From Oreohelix idahoensis (lineage: Eukaryota; Mollusca; Gastropoda; Stylommatophora; Oreohelicidae): a stretch of 64,000 bases of DNA. The translations under genes were made by a program, and so were the position numbers. Where the stretch lies: contig JAMPIV010011353.1 in NCBI GenBank assembly GCA_024509875.1, positions 62,001-126,000 of the forward strand, written 5' to 3'. The notes below the pieces were generated by a model. It had not been told where the DNA came from and searched no databases. It saw nothing but the letters and a program-made list of their open reading frames with translations. Of the stretch, positions 21,687 to 34,015 are shown one piece after another (position 1 is the first letter of the stretch; the number at the start of each line of letters is the position of its first letter).

Positions 21687-23024
21687 CGAGGGGCGTTTAA
21701 AAAATAATGCACCACATCGTTTTTCTCAGCTAATAATGAAGATAGAAGCATGAAACTTTGCACACTTCAAACATGGCATGTGCCAATTGTGTGCGCTAAA
21801 TTGCACCGCAACCGGCCAAATAATACGGCTGCCCTAAACCGTTGAAATGGAGCGTGTTAGCAACTTGCGTTATAAGCAGCGAATTGTGATAGAATTTCTC
21901 GTTGCAGAGAAGGAAACTGTTGTGAACATTCACAAGCGTCTATGTGATGTGTATGGAAGTTTTGCAGTCGACAGGAGTACAGTCAGTAGTTGGGTTCAGA
22001 GAATCAAAGAATCAGGAAGTTGAGTTACGGAGCTGCTTGATCGGCCGCGCTGTGGACGTCCTGCCACAGCCACCAACGCAGAAATGTTGAAATGCGCTGA
22101 GGGCATTATTCTTACTGATAGGCGAATCACTACTCAACAATTGGCCTTACAGCTGTCAGTCAGCATTGGTAGTGCAAATGCAGTTATAAAAACTCTCGGA
22201 TTTTCTAAGGTTTTGCTCAAGATGGGTTCCTCGAAGTCTCACAAATGACCACCGATTGCAAAGGAAAGCAATTTCTTCTGAATTGTTGGAGCGTTTCAAT
22301 GCTGATGGAGAGAACATTTTGGCTAAGATCGTTACAGGTGACGAAACCTGGGCACATTATTTTGAACCTGAGACAAAAAGACAGTAATAGAGTGGCATCA
22401 TCCGCAATCACCAGGAAGAAAGAAATTCAAGACAATTCCTTCAGCTGGAAAGGTCATGATCACTGTGTTTTGGGACATTGAAGGTGTGATTTTTGTGGAC
22501 ATTATGCAAAGAGGAGAGACAATCAATTCGCAAGCTTACATTAAGACATTGAAAAAACTCAATCAACGTTTTCGCAGAGTTCGGCCGCACAAGAATCCAG
22601 CAGACCTGCATCTCCTTCACGACAATGCGCGACCTCACAAAGTCTGGCAACACGGAAAGCAATCACCAAATTGGGTTGGACTGTACTACCCCATCCACTC
22701 TATAGTCCCGATTTGGCACCCTCTGATTTTCATCTATTTGGTCCACTTAAAGATGCGCTCCATGGGACAAGGTTTGAAGATGATGAAGGAGTTATTCATG
22801 CAGCGAAGACATGGCTACATGATCAAGACAAAATCTGGTACGGGCTAGGAATACATGCACTTGTTTCGCGCTGGCATAAAGCCGTACAAGTTGATGGGGA
22901 TTATGTTGAATAATACCGATGTTTACATGAAATATCCATGTCTATTGTGTATAAATTTCATGCTTTTTGAATAAACAGCTCCTGAGAAAAACGATGTGGT
23001 GCATTACTTTCTGAACGCCCCTCG
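21687..23024 (+). mobile_element. Mariner-like element with complete termini
   Basis: The termini are inverted repeats of about 43 bp, beginning CGAGGGGCGTT and sharing TAATGCACCACATCGTTTTT with few mismatches. TA dinucleotides at 21685-21686 and 23025-23026 are the target duplication that mariners generate. The total length of 1338 bp is normal for a mariner. The transposase inside is interrupted, so the copy is dead, but the ends could still be recognised by an active transposase. Confidence 0.95.
21847..22913 (+). pseudogene. Mariner transposase, D,D34D, interrupted
   Basis: The ATG at 21847 starts MERVSNLRYKQRIVIEF and leads into the helix-turn-helix region (FAVDRSTVSSWVQRIK) that binds the terminal repeats. 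An in-frame TGA at 22021-22023 falls in the linker. Frameshifts occur near 22220, 22380 and 22670. The three catalytic aspartates are all still visible across frames: TGDETW at about 22340, HDNARPH at 22621 and YSPDLAPSDFHLF with Asp at 22725. The 34-residue spacing between the last two identifies a mariner rather than a Tc1 enzyme. The C-terminus reads to a TAA at 22911-22913. The length matches the usual 345 residues. Confidence 0.93.
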
Positions 23025-23150
23025 TAATTACGTTATTTAATTACAACACTTCCATATTTTTATTTTATCCTTATTTCAGTTTGGTTCTGTTGAGTGGAAA
23101 TTTTGTGATGGCGGGTAGTGAACGTATTAAAAACGCCATATCGAATCATT

Positions 23151-23395
23151 TTATTTCTCTAACCAGCGGCACTCGAGCTTTCCAGCCCTTTTGGCCCAAT
23201 GACATGTCATTGCGAGGCTGGGGACACAATGGACTTTCCTTCCAATCCGGTCAGGAGCTTCGCTCCTTCCCATCCACAGGTTATTCAGTCAAATTCCCGG
23301 TCGATGAAACTCCTAAAAAAGCCGGCGCCCGGGCTTGAACCTTGAAAACCTGGTCGCTAGCGTAACGTCTTAATCATTACACCAGCGCGGCTCCC
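23151..23395 (-). mobile_element. tRNA-derived SINE, type 1
   Basis: In minus orientation the head carries TGGTGTAATGATTAAG (A box, 23384-23369) and GGTTCAAGCCC (B box, 23341-23331), the internal RNA polymerase III promoter of a tRNA-like SINE. The body includes CTTCGCTCCTTCCC and GCCTCGCAATGACATGTCAT blocks (complement strand). The flanks TATCGAATCATT (23139-23150) and TATTGAATCATT (23396-23407) differ at one base and are the target duplication. A piece of the same body lies at 61445-61533. Confidence 0.85.
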
Positions 23396-23708
23396 TATTG
23401 AATCATTATGTTGTTGAAATGTTCTCGGTGACCTCAAGGTTCGAATCTATAACCAATTTTGTTTTAAATATTTTATTTTACTTTTATTAATTGTTTTTTT
23501 TTTTTTTAATAAAAGATTTCTTTCGACATGAAAGTCAGGTGGATGACACTGTACATAAGATCGTTTGTTTTATTAAGGTTAATTTAGACAAGACACATAA
23601 TAAACCGTTCTTACTTAAGTGGAGCCTAAACACGTCAAGTGGCAGGGAGACAAACAAAACAAAAACTGCTGTATCACGTGAGAAAATCCCGTAATTGACA
23701 TTGTTGTG

Positions 23709-24016
23709 GTGGGTAGGTTTCTAATTATTAAATTTTGGCAGTGAAGCGGCCGTATTGCCTATTCTTTACGATTTCCAACTGCGGTGGAATTTTTATCGAG
23801 CGCAACTTGCACACGGGGCCTCCTATTTTTTTCGCCCTTATCTGAGAAGGCTATGAATCCGATGTCACTACCCAGGAGACCAGGGTGGGGGAGTATGACA
23901 TCATTAGGACCACTGGTTCTGAAAAATGTTTCCATAAATTATATTCCCTCAACTGGGAATCGAACCCGACACCTCTAGAATACGAGGTGAACGCCATACC
24001 TCTTAGCTACTCTGAC
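23709..24016 (-). mobile_element. tRNA-derived SINE, type 2, copy 1
   Basis: In minus orientation the head has AGTAGCTAAGAGG (A box) and GGTTCGATTCCC (B box, 23965-23954). The body shares several blocks with 40485-40793 and 55558-55862, such as GCCCTTATCTGAGAAGGCTA and the 3' end AGAAACCTACCCAC. The head is directly followed by a run of about 18 C (G on the coding strand) at 24015-24032. Confidence 0.87.
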
Positions 24017-24257
24017 CCCCCCCCCCCCCCCCTTCCCCCAATGTTAACATATGTAAGTCGAAGACAAGTCAATCAAAATTAAGTAATAAGAAATAGGTCA
24101 AACATAACTTCGTCCTATAGATTTTAATAACATAATAACAAAATTTGCAATACAAAAATAAAGAAAACGGTTAATATAAAAATGTCTCTATGACATTCTG
24201 GTGTTTGTATGGATTTATACATTGTTTTATACATATTATTACATGTTATTTCCACTG

Positions 24258-24560
24258 TCACGGATTTCCTCCCCGGAGCTCTGCAGTAGTTGTCCAACAG
24301 TGACCAAAACTCAAGAGTAACTAATGTGGGTCTTCAAAGGTGTCTACCTTTACACAAGATTACTCTTGGCAGAGTTGTAGATAGAAGGATAATGATGCTT
24401 CTACTTCAAGGGTGTATCACCAGATGTTTTGAAAGCGAGAACGATGCTGCATGAGCTGGGCAAATTTTAACTCTAGTATCTGCCGCCAACGTTTTTGGAG
24501 ATTTATGCAATAATTAATGTTAGCTCGTTCAAGCCCCCAGCTGAGTTAATTCAGCGAAAT
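24258..24560 (+). repeat. Dispersed repeat A, copy 2
   Basis: Starts TCACGGATTTCC and carries CCAAAACTCAAGAGTAACTA, AAGATTACTCTTGGCAGAG and TTCAAGCCCCCAGCTGAG in the same order as the other four copies. Unlike copy 1 it is not followed by a TA run. Confidence 0.82.
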
Positions 24561-26289
24561 TCATGTGATCATTATAGTCATTGGTTATCAGGTATAGATA
24601 GAACTATATATATTAGAATCGGAACTGACACATGTGCCTTACGCTCTGTAATAATTAAAGCTGCAATAATAAGGCCAGCAAGGAGTAAAGTTTATTGACA
24701 TTCGGTGACAATCTTTCTAACAGTTTACCAGCACTACGTGGAGGCCAGTTAGCAGTGGTGGTCCAAGTCAATCAGATGTTTGCTCCTGGTTCATTAGGCA
24801 CAATGCTAATCCAGATACTACTGGATCTACAACCGGGATTGAAACATGTAACTTGACAACCCAAGTATATGATGCTTGTCCAATAAATACCACATGTCCT
24901 AATGTGTGTCTGTGTCTTCAGTATGTGTATGTGAATGATGTGCTCATATGTCGGTTTACATACATGGGTCATAAAGTCATCATATCTCATGTCGTACATT
25001 CTAAGTCATCAGTCATATATAGACAAAAGGTAAGATAATGTAGACAAAAGTAATGAATAGATCATTAGCCACATAGACACAGGAAAGCCGTAAGATACAA
25101 ACAGAGAACCCTTTGGGTTCAGCCTTACAATCTCTCTCTGAAAATAGCTAATAGCTTAATTGCGTTTTATTTACCAGGCCTGAGAAGGACTTTCGCTTCA
25201 CCGAAGGCTGGATAGGTTTTGGTTATATTTCAAGTATACTCAATCTTCCACTAGCTTATCGAGAATAGCGACAGCGTATTACACAAGATATACATCAACC
25301 AACACTATATACATCCTAATGTTTAAGGTCGTGTTTTTCTATAACGAATGTTCCTCCTCCTTTGTAATATTTATGGCTGTGCGTATAAATAAGAGCGCAT
25401 GTCGTAAACATACTTGTCTGGAATATATTTTTTTAAAAATTAAAACATTATGTTCCTGATTTGACGAAGAGCACTTTTCAGCACTGACGACATATTTTGG
25501 TGCGCAAATCTGCGATATCAGTGCGAGGGTAACTTTATACTAGCATTTAGAGTGACAGACCATATAAGTATTTACTACTTTATAACTCGTAGCGGGTGGA
25601 AATGTGTTTTTTAAAATATATTGATAAAATACAATAAAAAACATTCAAATGTTATAAGGTGCATATGATGTACATGATGAACTTATATTATTTGTAAGTA
25701 AATAAATTTTGATGTATTTCGACTTTGATTCATCGCTATGGGACGCCATTAAGACAATTTTTCATTGTGTGACCGATTCTTTCAGCGGAGAGTCTTATAG
25801 CAGAACTTTTTATTCCATTTTCTTCCTTTGATTTTCGTTGGTTGTTAAATTTCTTGTATTTATTAATTCTTTTTGGATTGGTAGTTTCTTTGCTTTATTA
25901 TTGCTCAAATCGTCCATTGTTTCCTGTGCACTGTTTATTTGTAAAACTGATTCAATACCTTTTTATTTTGTTTATATATATTTCTATTATTTGGTAGGTT
26001 GACAGGAAATAATTAATGCATACAATTAAAAGCTTGTATTTAATTTATTATTTGTTTTAATAATTAGGTTGTTGTTCTTCCAACAACAACAAAATGCTAC
26101 CCTTCGAACCCCTTTACAAAACTGTGACAAGGCATACAGAAATCAGATTTCGCACGTAACCAGTGTTTGTGATTGTCTTCGGTTGTTTCTTCTCTCTCTG
26201 ATGCGTAGTTCATCATCCAGCTTTTGTAGTTCTTCAGTTCAACACGGTTTGCAATACTGTCTTGCCTCTTTGATAATAGACTCGGTGGC
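24561..26289. other. Non-coding stretch
   Basis: No gene is recognised. About 80 bases at 25335-25415 (TATGGCTGTGCGTATAAATA and neighbours) resemble 53265-53350, just before repeat H copy 1, suggesting another diverged repeat. Confidence 0.45.
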
Positions 26290-26955
26290 TGCTAACTGGG
26301 AATGATTTGTAATGTTTACAGAACTTCAAATGATCTAACTGGGATAAATGTATAATTTTACAGACCTTCAAACGAGCCAACTGGAACATATTTGTAATGT
26401 TCAAAGACCTACAGATGAGCAGACTGGGATATATTTGTAATGCTGACAGAGTTAAAGACGGGCTAACTGGGACAGATTAGTAATACTGATAGAACTGCAG
26501 ATGGACTGACTACACATCAAACCTAAACTCCGACAACTGACTACAGCGATTACAGTTATAGAACTACGGGTAGAAAAATAAAGCAGACATTCCACCAAGA
26601 ACCAACCACAATCGTAGAACAAGACAGACAGTTTATCATTGACATATCAAATAAAACAATACAGTGAAACAATTAAGACGCCACTAGGCGTAATGCCCAC
26701 TGATTGCTTTGACGTTCGTTGGCTAAGGACAGAAGAAGAAGAAGAAGACATTATGGGTAGACACAAGAGTAAACGAAAAACACACATGGATCTTCATTTC
26801 AGCTAGTAATACTTTAAATGACACGTCGGCACACTATCAAAAATAGATATTGAGGTAAATTCATTACACTTTAAAAAAATATAATAAATAAGTATATGGA
26901 TTGAACAAGCAGAAACATTCGAATAAACCTTACGACGTGACGGTATCTTGGGCCG
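26290..26955 (+). repeat. Repeat G, copy 1, with internal tandem units
   Basis: This segment is the reverse complement of 56445-57230 with substitutions and indels. Diagnostic shared blocks are CACATGGATCTTCATTTCAG, GACACGTCGGCACACTA and CGTAGAACAAGACAGACAGT. Its left part holds about four diverged tandem units of 50-57 bp built on CTGGGATAAATGTATAAT- and TACAGACCTTCAAA-like blocks, also present in the other copy. The right edge abuts the Tc1 fragment at 26956. Confidence 0.8.
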
Positions 26956-27966
26956 GTCAAGTTGCCTTGGATGATGTAGAGTGGGGTCCTGCCGTGTCTG
27001 TAAAAGCCTCCCGAGGCCATGACAGAACCCTACCATAACGATCCACCACTCGAATTGTGTCATCAGTAAATCGCTCTCCTAGTCGTCTCAGACTCGAATC
27101 CTGCCATCATTGAATGACACAGTGAAGCGAGATTCATCAATGAAGAGAACTTGACTCCATTGTTGCCTTGTCCATCGAATGTGCTCGCGACACCAAGCAA
27201 CACGGGCTCTGCGATGAGCAGGAGTAAGAGGGATTCTGACTGCAGGACGTCGAGCAGCCAGTCCAAATTCATGTAAACGTCTGCGAATGGTGCTTTGACG
27301 GACATAACGTTTACAATTTGTCTCAGCTGACATCTTAGAGTGGAACAAGTCACTGTTCGATGGCACAGGGCTGACAACAAGAGGTACTGGTCATCATGTC
27401 TATTGGTGCATCTAGGGCGACCTGGCCGGTGGCGATCCTCCACACTTCCTGTGGCCCGAAATCTGTCCAAAATTCTTTGGATAGTAGAGTGTGACACTGC
27501 AAGCCGTCTAGCAACCTCACGGACAGATAAACCACTTTCAACCCACGCTGTAGCCCTCATTATTTGTAAGGTGTCAAGACTTCTTCTCGGTGGCATGGTT
27601 TTTGCAAGTAATGAAACTACCCTAAGTCTGCTGATTGTAAAACAAATTAAGAGTGAACTCTGTTCACGAAAAGTCGCCATTGCACGTGGAATGTCATTCA
27701 GCACGATTACTTTACCTGTTTGGTTGTACGGAAGTTTGAAAAAACAGTTTAAAAATGTGAATTTATGGTCAGCAACCCAAATTGCACGTGATCATCATGG
27801 TTGTCTGTGATTTCTTTTTCTGCTTAACGTGCATAGAGGACAGTCAGAGGAAGATATTGCACCCATTTTTACTAAAAACTTCCTTCATTTAATCATTCTA
27901 TGCGCTTATATAAAAGTGTATTGAAAATAATACGGTGGCCCTTGACTTTTGACGAGTAGTATAGAT
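26956..27966 (-). mobile_element. Truncated Tc1-like element
   Basis: The upstream part, from the TA-flanked end near 27962 (inward CTACTCGTCAAAAGTCAAGG) through the transposase start at 27596, looks like a normal Tc1 leader. The coding region runs down to about 26956 and then switches abruptly into sequence shared with repeat G at 56 kb. The distal catalytic half and the far terminus of the transposon are missing. Confidence 0.7.
26960..27596 (-). pseudogene. Tc1-like transposase, N-terminal two thirds
   Basis: The ATG at 27596 starts MPPRRSLDTLQIMRATAWV, followed by helix-turn-helix sequence VREVARRLAVSHSTIQRIL, which binds the transposon ends, and a GRPR-like hook (HRPGRPRCTNR). A frame change occurs near 27365. 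The next part includes RRRLHEFGLAARRPAVRIPL and the first catalytic Asp in LFIDESRFTVSFNDGRIRV. A further frameshift near 27090 precedes TDDTIRVVDRYGR and QGNLTGPRYR-like codons, where homology stops at repeat G. The second Asp and the Glu of the DDE triad are absent, so no transposase could be made. It differs from the enzyme at 17004-18018. Confidence 0.87.
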
Positions 27967-29334
27967 AAACGCCGTCTGGACTTTATAAAAGTGATGTCAT
28001 GTGTGTGGAAATGGATTGTCCGTTATGAATATATTTATACTTGACTCATGGAGTATCGTTATGAAGCAAAGGAGATGTCAATGTATTTGTGCACTAAAAA
28101 AATTATTTGAAATGATACGCGCGTCTTTGAGGACTATGATCGTTGTTTGATATTGACGTTGGTCGTTCTTTGATAAAAGTATGTGTTGAGTAAACTTATT
28201 CATTTCAGGAACACGTTTCGTTGAATATAAAAGTTAGGTCGTCAAGTCAAAGCGTTGAATCAAATATCTCAGTTTATAAGTTTCGTTCAAGTTTGAAATA
28301 AATTTGAAGTAAGTGACACGAATACAAAAGCGAATGTTACTACTTCTACCAAACGGCCAGCTACAAAAACTTATTAGGTTGAAGAAGTGGAAGAAAATAA
28401 AGATTAACTATAAGACATAAATGTGAAGATAAAACCTAAAATGAACCCACAACAGAATTGCTCGGGACCAATATCAGTCATCAAACGTAAGACTAGCAAG
28501 GATGGGTGTATACAAGAATGCTTCTGTCGTGTATACAACCAGCGCACAACAGGAACAATTATCATTCATATCCATCGTCATTTGTAGAGGGAGATTGAGC
28601 ACCTATAGGTTTGCCCGGAGTGCAATGACGTCTCTTATGATCAACAATAACAATAACAAAAACAATACAAACAAATGAGAAGAAAATAAAAATCGTCCAA
28701 TGACGTCAGTTGTTATTTGATTTATTTATTTTCTTAAATATAAATGTTTCTTTTTCTACAAAGATACCTCCCTTGAAAAGATCTGTTTTTAAGTGGGATA
28801 GAGGGGATATGTTTGACGTATTGTATTTATATGGGTGTTTTTCTACCTGTAAGTGATTAGTATTTGCCTTGTTTGTTTAGTATTTTTGATTTTTTATACC
28901 ATTTTATCACTATTATGTGGTTCCAGTATGATTAGCGCGACACAGAAAGTCTATAAATAAACGGTTTTCGAGAGCTCACATTTTGTTCACATCTAAACTG
29001 TACGTGTTTTATATGTTCCAATAGCATTTATGATTGTGTTTATTTTAATTCACGGTCAATGGACGTTTGTCTGAGAATATTTCTATAACATCTTATGTCT
29101 AATTTCTCTATTCTTCTATCAAAATCTGTCGTCAAATTCCGAGTTGAGCGCCACACAGGTGAGTAGAAGTAATCTAATGTCCGTGTAGGTAAATACTGTG
29201 TGGTCAGGTTGAAACAAGTAAATAAAGACATTATTAATAAATGTGTGATCTTTATCACAGAATACAGCAGTTGTTTCTTTAGCAATTTATTTTTGGTAGT
29301 GAGGTTACCAGCGCTATGCTGAATCTCATATTTG
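27967..29334. other. Non-coding stretch, no feature supported
   Basis: No gene or repeat recognised. The sequence is AT-rich, and the open frames are short and without domains. Confidence 0.55.
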
Positions 29335-29742
29335 TCTCCTTCTACGACGTGCCTGACAGATGAGTGGACACATTCTTTGTCTCCTTCTACGACATGCCTG
29401 ACAGATGAGTGGACACATTCTTTGTCTCCTTCTACGACATGCTTGACAGATGAGTGGACACATTCTTTGTCTCCTTCTACGACATTGCCTGACAGATGAG
29501 TGGACACATTCTTTGTCTCCTTCTACAACATGCCTGACAGATGAGTGGACACATTATTTGTCTCCTTCTACGACATGCCTGACAGATGAGTGGGCACGTT
29601 ATTGGTCTCCTTCTACGACATGCCTGACAGATGAGTGGACACGTTATTGGTCTCCTTCTACGACATGCCTGACAGATGAGTGGACACGTTATTGGTCTCC
29701 TTCTACGACTTGAATGACAGATGAGTGGACACATTCTTTGTC
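29335..29742. repeat. 45-bp minisatellite, about nine copies
   Basis: The unit is built from GACAGATGAGTGGACACATT and CTTTGTCTCCTTCTACGACA. Because 45 is a multiple of three, the array is open in more than one frame on both strands. One unit near 29485 has an extra T that shifts the frame. The last units carry CGTTATTGGTCTCC instead of CATTCTTTGTCTCC. I do not regard it as a gene. Confidence 0.93.
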
Positions 29743-31149
29743 TCCTCAGAAACACTTCGGAAACGACAAGTAGCCTGAAGGTCAAGGCCAGCTGAGAAAG
29801 ACAACATGGAAGTTATTGACATTATTGTGACCTTCAGAAATGTTGTTGAGAGTAAGGAACCATAAAAAACATCGGATTAGAAAGTTTCTCAGAAGCTCTA
29901 ATAGAAACCTGATATAAATTGAAGAAAGTGAAAGTACAAGAGATTCTCGAGTACCACAAGACAATTTGTTGTTCCATTAATAAACACAAGTGTAGTGTAG
30001 AAACCCAGGCTGGTTATAGTTAGGTTATATGATGTATATTGAAGATAATACACTTAACTAGTGCTATTTGCATCCTTCTTAATCATATATTCATAATGCG
30101 TATATCGGTTAATTAAAATTTCAATTGCTTATATTTTCTGTGTATCTGAATAAAAACACAAGTCAAAATTATTGTATTACTTAAATAGACATATTTCTGG
30201 AAGCATGAAGGCAGACAGACTGGCCACGAAAAGTTGACACAATATTCAAACTGTGATGAAATGGACGACCTCTTAGCGATTTTTGGTTCTCTCCGGCAGT
30301 ATCGATACATTTGTGGTACTGATTTTTATTATGTGCTGTCAATTATCGCACTTATTTTCTTTCTTTCTCTCTTTCTTTCTTTCCTCGTTATTTTCTACTA
30401 AGTAGCACATATTTGATTTTATCAAAGCACCCTGTAGGTGATAAATATCACATTTGCAAGGAACGGCTGATATGATACATCATATTTTCTTAGCGCTACC
30501 CAGGTTTGTTGGTTATAGGTGCGGCATATTAACATGTACATCGGCCAGCGCTTCGGCTTAATCACCGATAAGACACGGAGTTTGCGTACTCACACGACAT
30601 ATAACGAAATTACTGTCTGTGTGACACGTGTGGGCAGACAGGAGTGATATAATCGTTTCCGGTCACTTGGTTAAAAGTAATCATGGATTTATTACATTTT
30701 ATACAATGAGTCTACAAATGTCTTTGTGAGAGTGTATGCAAGGCATCAGATGTCCATATATGGTAATACGTGACCTGTGCAGGTACGCACCTTGTTGCAC
30801 GTGGGACTATTTTGAAATATCACATCCTATCTGCATGATTTGAAATGATTGGATCTTTCTGATTAGATTCATAACAACATTGAGGGAGAATATAGGCTGA
30901 CCATTTCGCAGTTTTATTTCACTGTGAATTTCAAGCTCGCTGAGACAACCTTAGACGTCGCCAGAGTGAAGACTGTCTTCATAATTCCTTTTTGTTAACC
31001 GAACCTTTTATTGGAGAACCAGAAAAGTCTTAAAAAAGCACATAAAATATCTACTTTTAAATAAGTACCACCAGGACTAGGAAACTGAAGACACACGGAG
31101 ACCGAGGGGAATATATTGCACAATTAAAAACATCCCAGACGCGTGTAAG
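29743..31149. other. Non-coding stretch with a short (CTTT)n run
   Basis: A short CTTT-type microsatellite lies at about 30356-30384. Nothing else recognisable. Confidence 0.55.
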
Positions 31150-31440
31150 AGAACGACTCGTCTCTTTTATATATCTGAGCAAAAAAGTCTGTAGCCAAGA
31201 TTGGCTTATTTGTGGTACCATCAGAAAGTACTATCTCTGGAACCAAGTGAAGGTAAAAGTGGACTGACGTTGTGAGAGACGCCATCATAAGAGGGTCATA
31301 TAGACAGACGCAGAACCAACTAGACCGTTACTCCTTGACGTTCTGGGAACGTGCGACGCCTGAACTTTGACCTGAGCTGGAGAAGAAACTACCATTGGCA
31401 GCTAAGTGAAAATATCCGCTGCCAAAAGTGACCTCTTTTA
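31150..31440 (-). repeat. Dispersed repeat B, copy 2
   Basis: Matches the reverse complement of 38380-38640: CCATCAGAAAGTACTATCTC, GGTAAAAGTGGACTGACG, then GTTACTCCTTGACGTTCTGG, ACCATTGGCAGCTAAGT. It also matches 19745-19930 in part. It lies on the same strand as the repeat A copy at 34021-34321; the Tigger element sits between them. Confidence 0.75.
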
Positions 31441-31619
31441 TTCAGTTATATCCCATTCAAGTGATGAAATCCTTTTCATAACTATTTAAATTATTACTTT
31501 TAAACTGTTAAAGTGATTTTTAAATTTTGTTATTTGTAATGTTACAAATTAAACTTCGATTCAATCCTTTTAAATGTACTACATGTTTGTCTAAACAGAG
31601 CTATATATATATATATATA

Positions 31620-33929
31620 TAGTAGAACTCCATTTATCCGAACCCCCGTTATCCGAACATCCAATTATCCGAACACTTTTTCCAGAAAATAAATTCAGGC
31701 GCCACCAGTCACGTTAGACTACATTTCTGTTTCTTTTGATGCGGCAAGCTTCAAATGTGTGCGAACAATTTGTAGAGGATGGGATGGGCTAATAGTCGTT
31801 CGCTAACGTACAGGAAGTCAGTTAGATCATAAAGTCTGTTAATATCTGGTTTACCAATCTAGTGTACGTGTGCGTTCTAGGCAGAACACTGGATAAACAG
31901 ACAGTTCAACTTAAAATAATTGTGTCTGCTACTACAGCAGAATAATTTTGGTGTACAAGTATTTCTCTGTGCGATATGGAATCTTCCAGTAGGCCTAAAG
32001 CATATAAAAGAAACCGCAATGTTTTGTCAATTGAAACGAAAACAGAAATTATCAAGAGACTAGGAAAAGGTGAAACTGTGTCTCCACTTGCGAGGATTTT
32101 CAATGTTGGGAAAGCTACCGTCTCTGACATCAAAAGTAACAAGGATAAAATTGTGAGTTTTGCATCGAAATTAGATAGTGAAAATGGGTCGAAGAAACGT
32201 AAAACCATGAGAAATGCGAAAGATTTAAATTGGAAGAGGCTTTGTATATATGGTTTGTGCAAAGAAGAAGCAAAGGGGAACCTACCTCTGGCTCTCTATT
32301 GTGTGAAAAGGCACTTCAGTTCAACAATCATCTTGACGGTCCTCCTGACTTTAAGGTTAGCCAGGGATGGTTAAGAAACTTTAAATCTCGTCATGGCATA
32401 CGATAATTGGAGATTCAAGGGGAATCTATATCTAGCGATGCAACTGCCGCTGAAAATTTTAAAGAAACATTCTTGGCTTTTTCGGAAGAAGAAGGTTATT
32501 CACTCTATGATGTGTATAATGCCGATGAGACTGGCTTATACTGGAAATCTTTGCCTCAAAAATCACTTTCATCTCAGCGCGAAGCAGCTGCCCCTAGGTT
32601 TAAAAAGTGCAAAGAGAGAGTAACAATTTTGGTAGCCACGAATGCCAGTGGAAGTCATCGTTTACCGGTGCTAATGATCGGCAAAGCCAAAAAAACCACG
32701 TTGTTTAAAGAATGTGACATGTCTCCCATTGTGCTACAAAGCACAGAAAAGTACTTGGATGAATGGTGAAATATTTCTTGATTGGTAAACAAATCAGTTC
32801 ATCCCAAATGTGAAGAGGTTGAGAGAACAAGAAAAGAACACTGGAAAAGTAATTCTTCTACTGGACAATGCATCATCTCATCCAGAGACTGATACATTGA
32901 ATGCAGTTGATGCAAATTTTAAAGTAATTTTTCTGCCTCCCAATGGATCAGGGTGTTATAGCAAAGCTTAAAAAGATGTACAAGAAGGAAGTCCTGCGTC
33001 GTTTATTGTTGGCTGAAGATGAAGAAAGTGTGGTGGCGTTTTCCAAAAAGCTTAATCTCAAAGACTGCTGCTACGTCGTATATGTTAGCTGATGCTTGGA
33101 CCACCCTATCACAACATCATCTCAACAAGGCTTGGAATTGATTGCTTGGGGAAAAAGGAGGAAATAAAACTACTGCAGTGGACGCAAATGATGATTGTAT
33201 AAAGGAAGTTGTGGAACTGTTTCAAGCAATGCCCGGATTTTCGGACTGTGACAAAGATGATACACACATGTGGCTAGAAGATGATAATGATTCTGGTTTT
33301 CAGTTTTTGAATGACGAAGAAATTTCGTCTTTTGTGCAAGAAGAAAACCAAATACATGAAGTGACCGATGATGAAGACTCCTCAGAAGTACATGATGTAC
33401 TTGTAGATTATGAAGAAAACCCAAAACGTCGACCAAGGCCTAGAAACAGCGATGGCTTGGTACGAGCAAGAAGATGACAGCAGTCCTACACAGCTTCTGC
33501 TGTTGAAGAGAATGCGGGACTTAGCAGCCAAAAGGAGACTATCCAGTTTGATGCAAAAGAGGAATCATCATTATTTTTAATAGTGGGCTACATCTGTGCA
33601 AGTACATACATACGTAAGTTGCGCCTGGTTTTGAATCGTTTGTAATGTTATTGTGAAAACATTTCTCTTTCTTAAAAAAAATAATTAATACAAGTAGTAT
33701 ATGCACTGCAGTGTAATTAAAGATTTTGGTGATACAATGATCTAATACAGTGTGCGTATTATTATTATAGTACAAATAAATATGTTTCATAATGTATTTT
33801 CCTTGTGATGGTTAATTATTTTTAGAAATATGTGTACATGTACTCGATACATTATGTAATCCACTTATCCAAACATTTAATTATCCGAACGATGCTCGGT
33901 CCCAATTAGTTCGGATAAATGGAGTTCTA

Positions 33930-33932
<3 letters not shown>
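31620..33932 (+). mobile_element. Pogo/Tigger-like DNA transposon with complete termini
   Basis: The right end read inward is CAGTAGAACTCCATTTATCC, and the left end is the same except that its first C is T (31620). The TTATCCGAAC subterminal motif typical of pogo/Tigger elements follows and is repeated several times on the left. Both ends abut TA within (TA)n runs (31601-31619 and 33933-33998), as expected for the TA target. Length is 2313 bp. The transposase inside is broken. Confidence 0.93.
31976..33477 (+). pseudogene. Tigger/jerky-like transposase, multiple lesions
   Basis: The ATG at 31976 starts a CENP-B-type N-terminal helix-turn-helix (LSIETKTEIIKRLGKGET, then ARIFNVGKATVSDIK). A frameshift near 32225 moves the second DNA-binding domain into another frame (GWLRNFKSRHGIR near 32368). 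The DDE_1 domain follows: YNADETGLYW with the first Asp near 32523, LLLDNASSHP with the second near 32864, and MDQGVIAKLKKMYK near 32943 with the third. Between FLPPN and MDQG the usual run of about seven residues (VTSL.QP type) is missing. Later stops and frameshifts separate the acidic C-terminal region at 33142-33477, rich in Asp/Glu and ending RRPRPRNSDGLVRARR. The family is typically 450-550 aa, so near full length but inactive. Confidence 0.9.

Positions 33933-34015
<83 letters not shown>

Noticed and set aside
29450..29785. Open frames on both strands of the 45-bp array as a repetitive protein gene
   Set aside because: A 45-bp period keeps frames open by chance; frame-breaking indel inside; no upstream coding exon seen.
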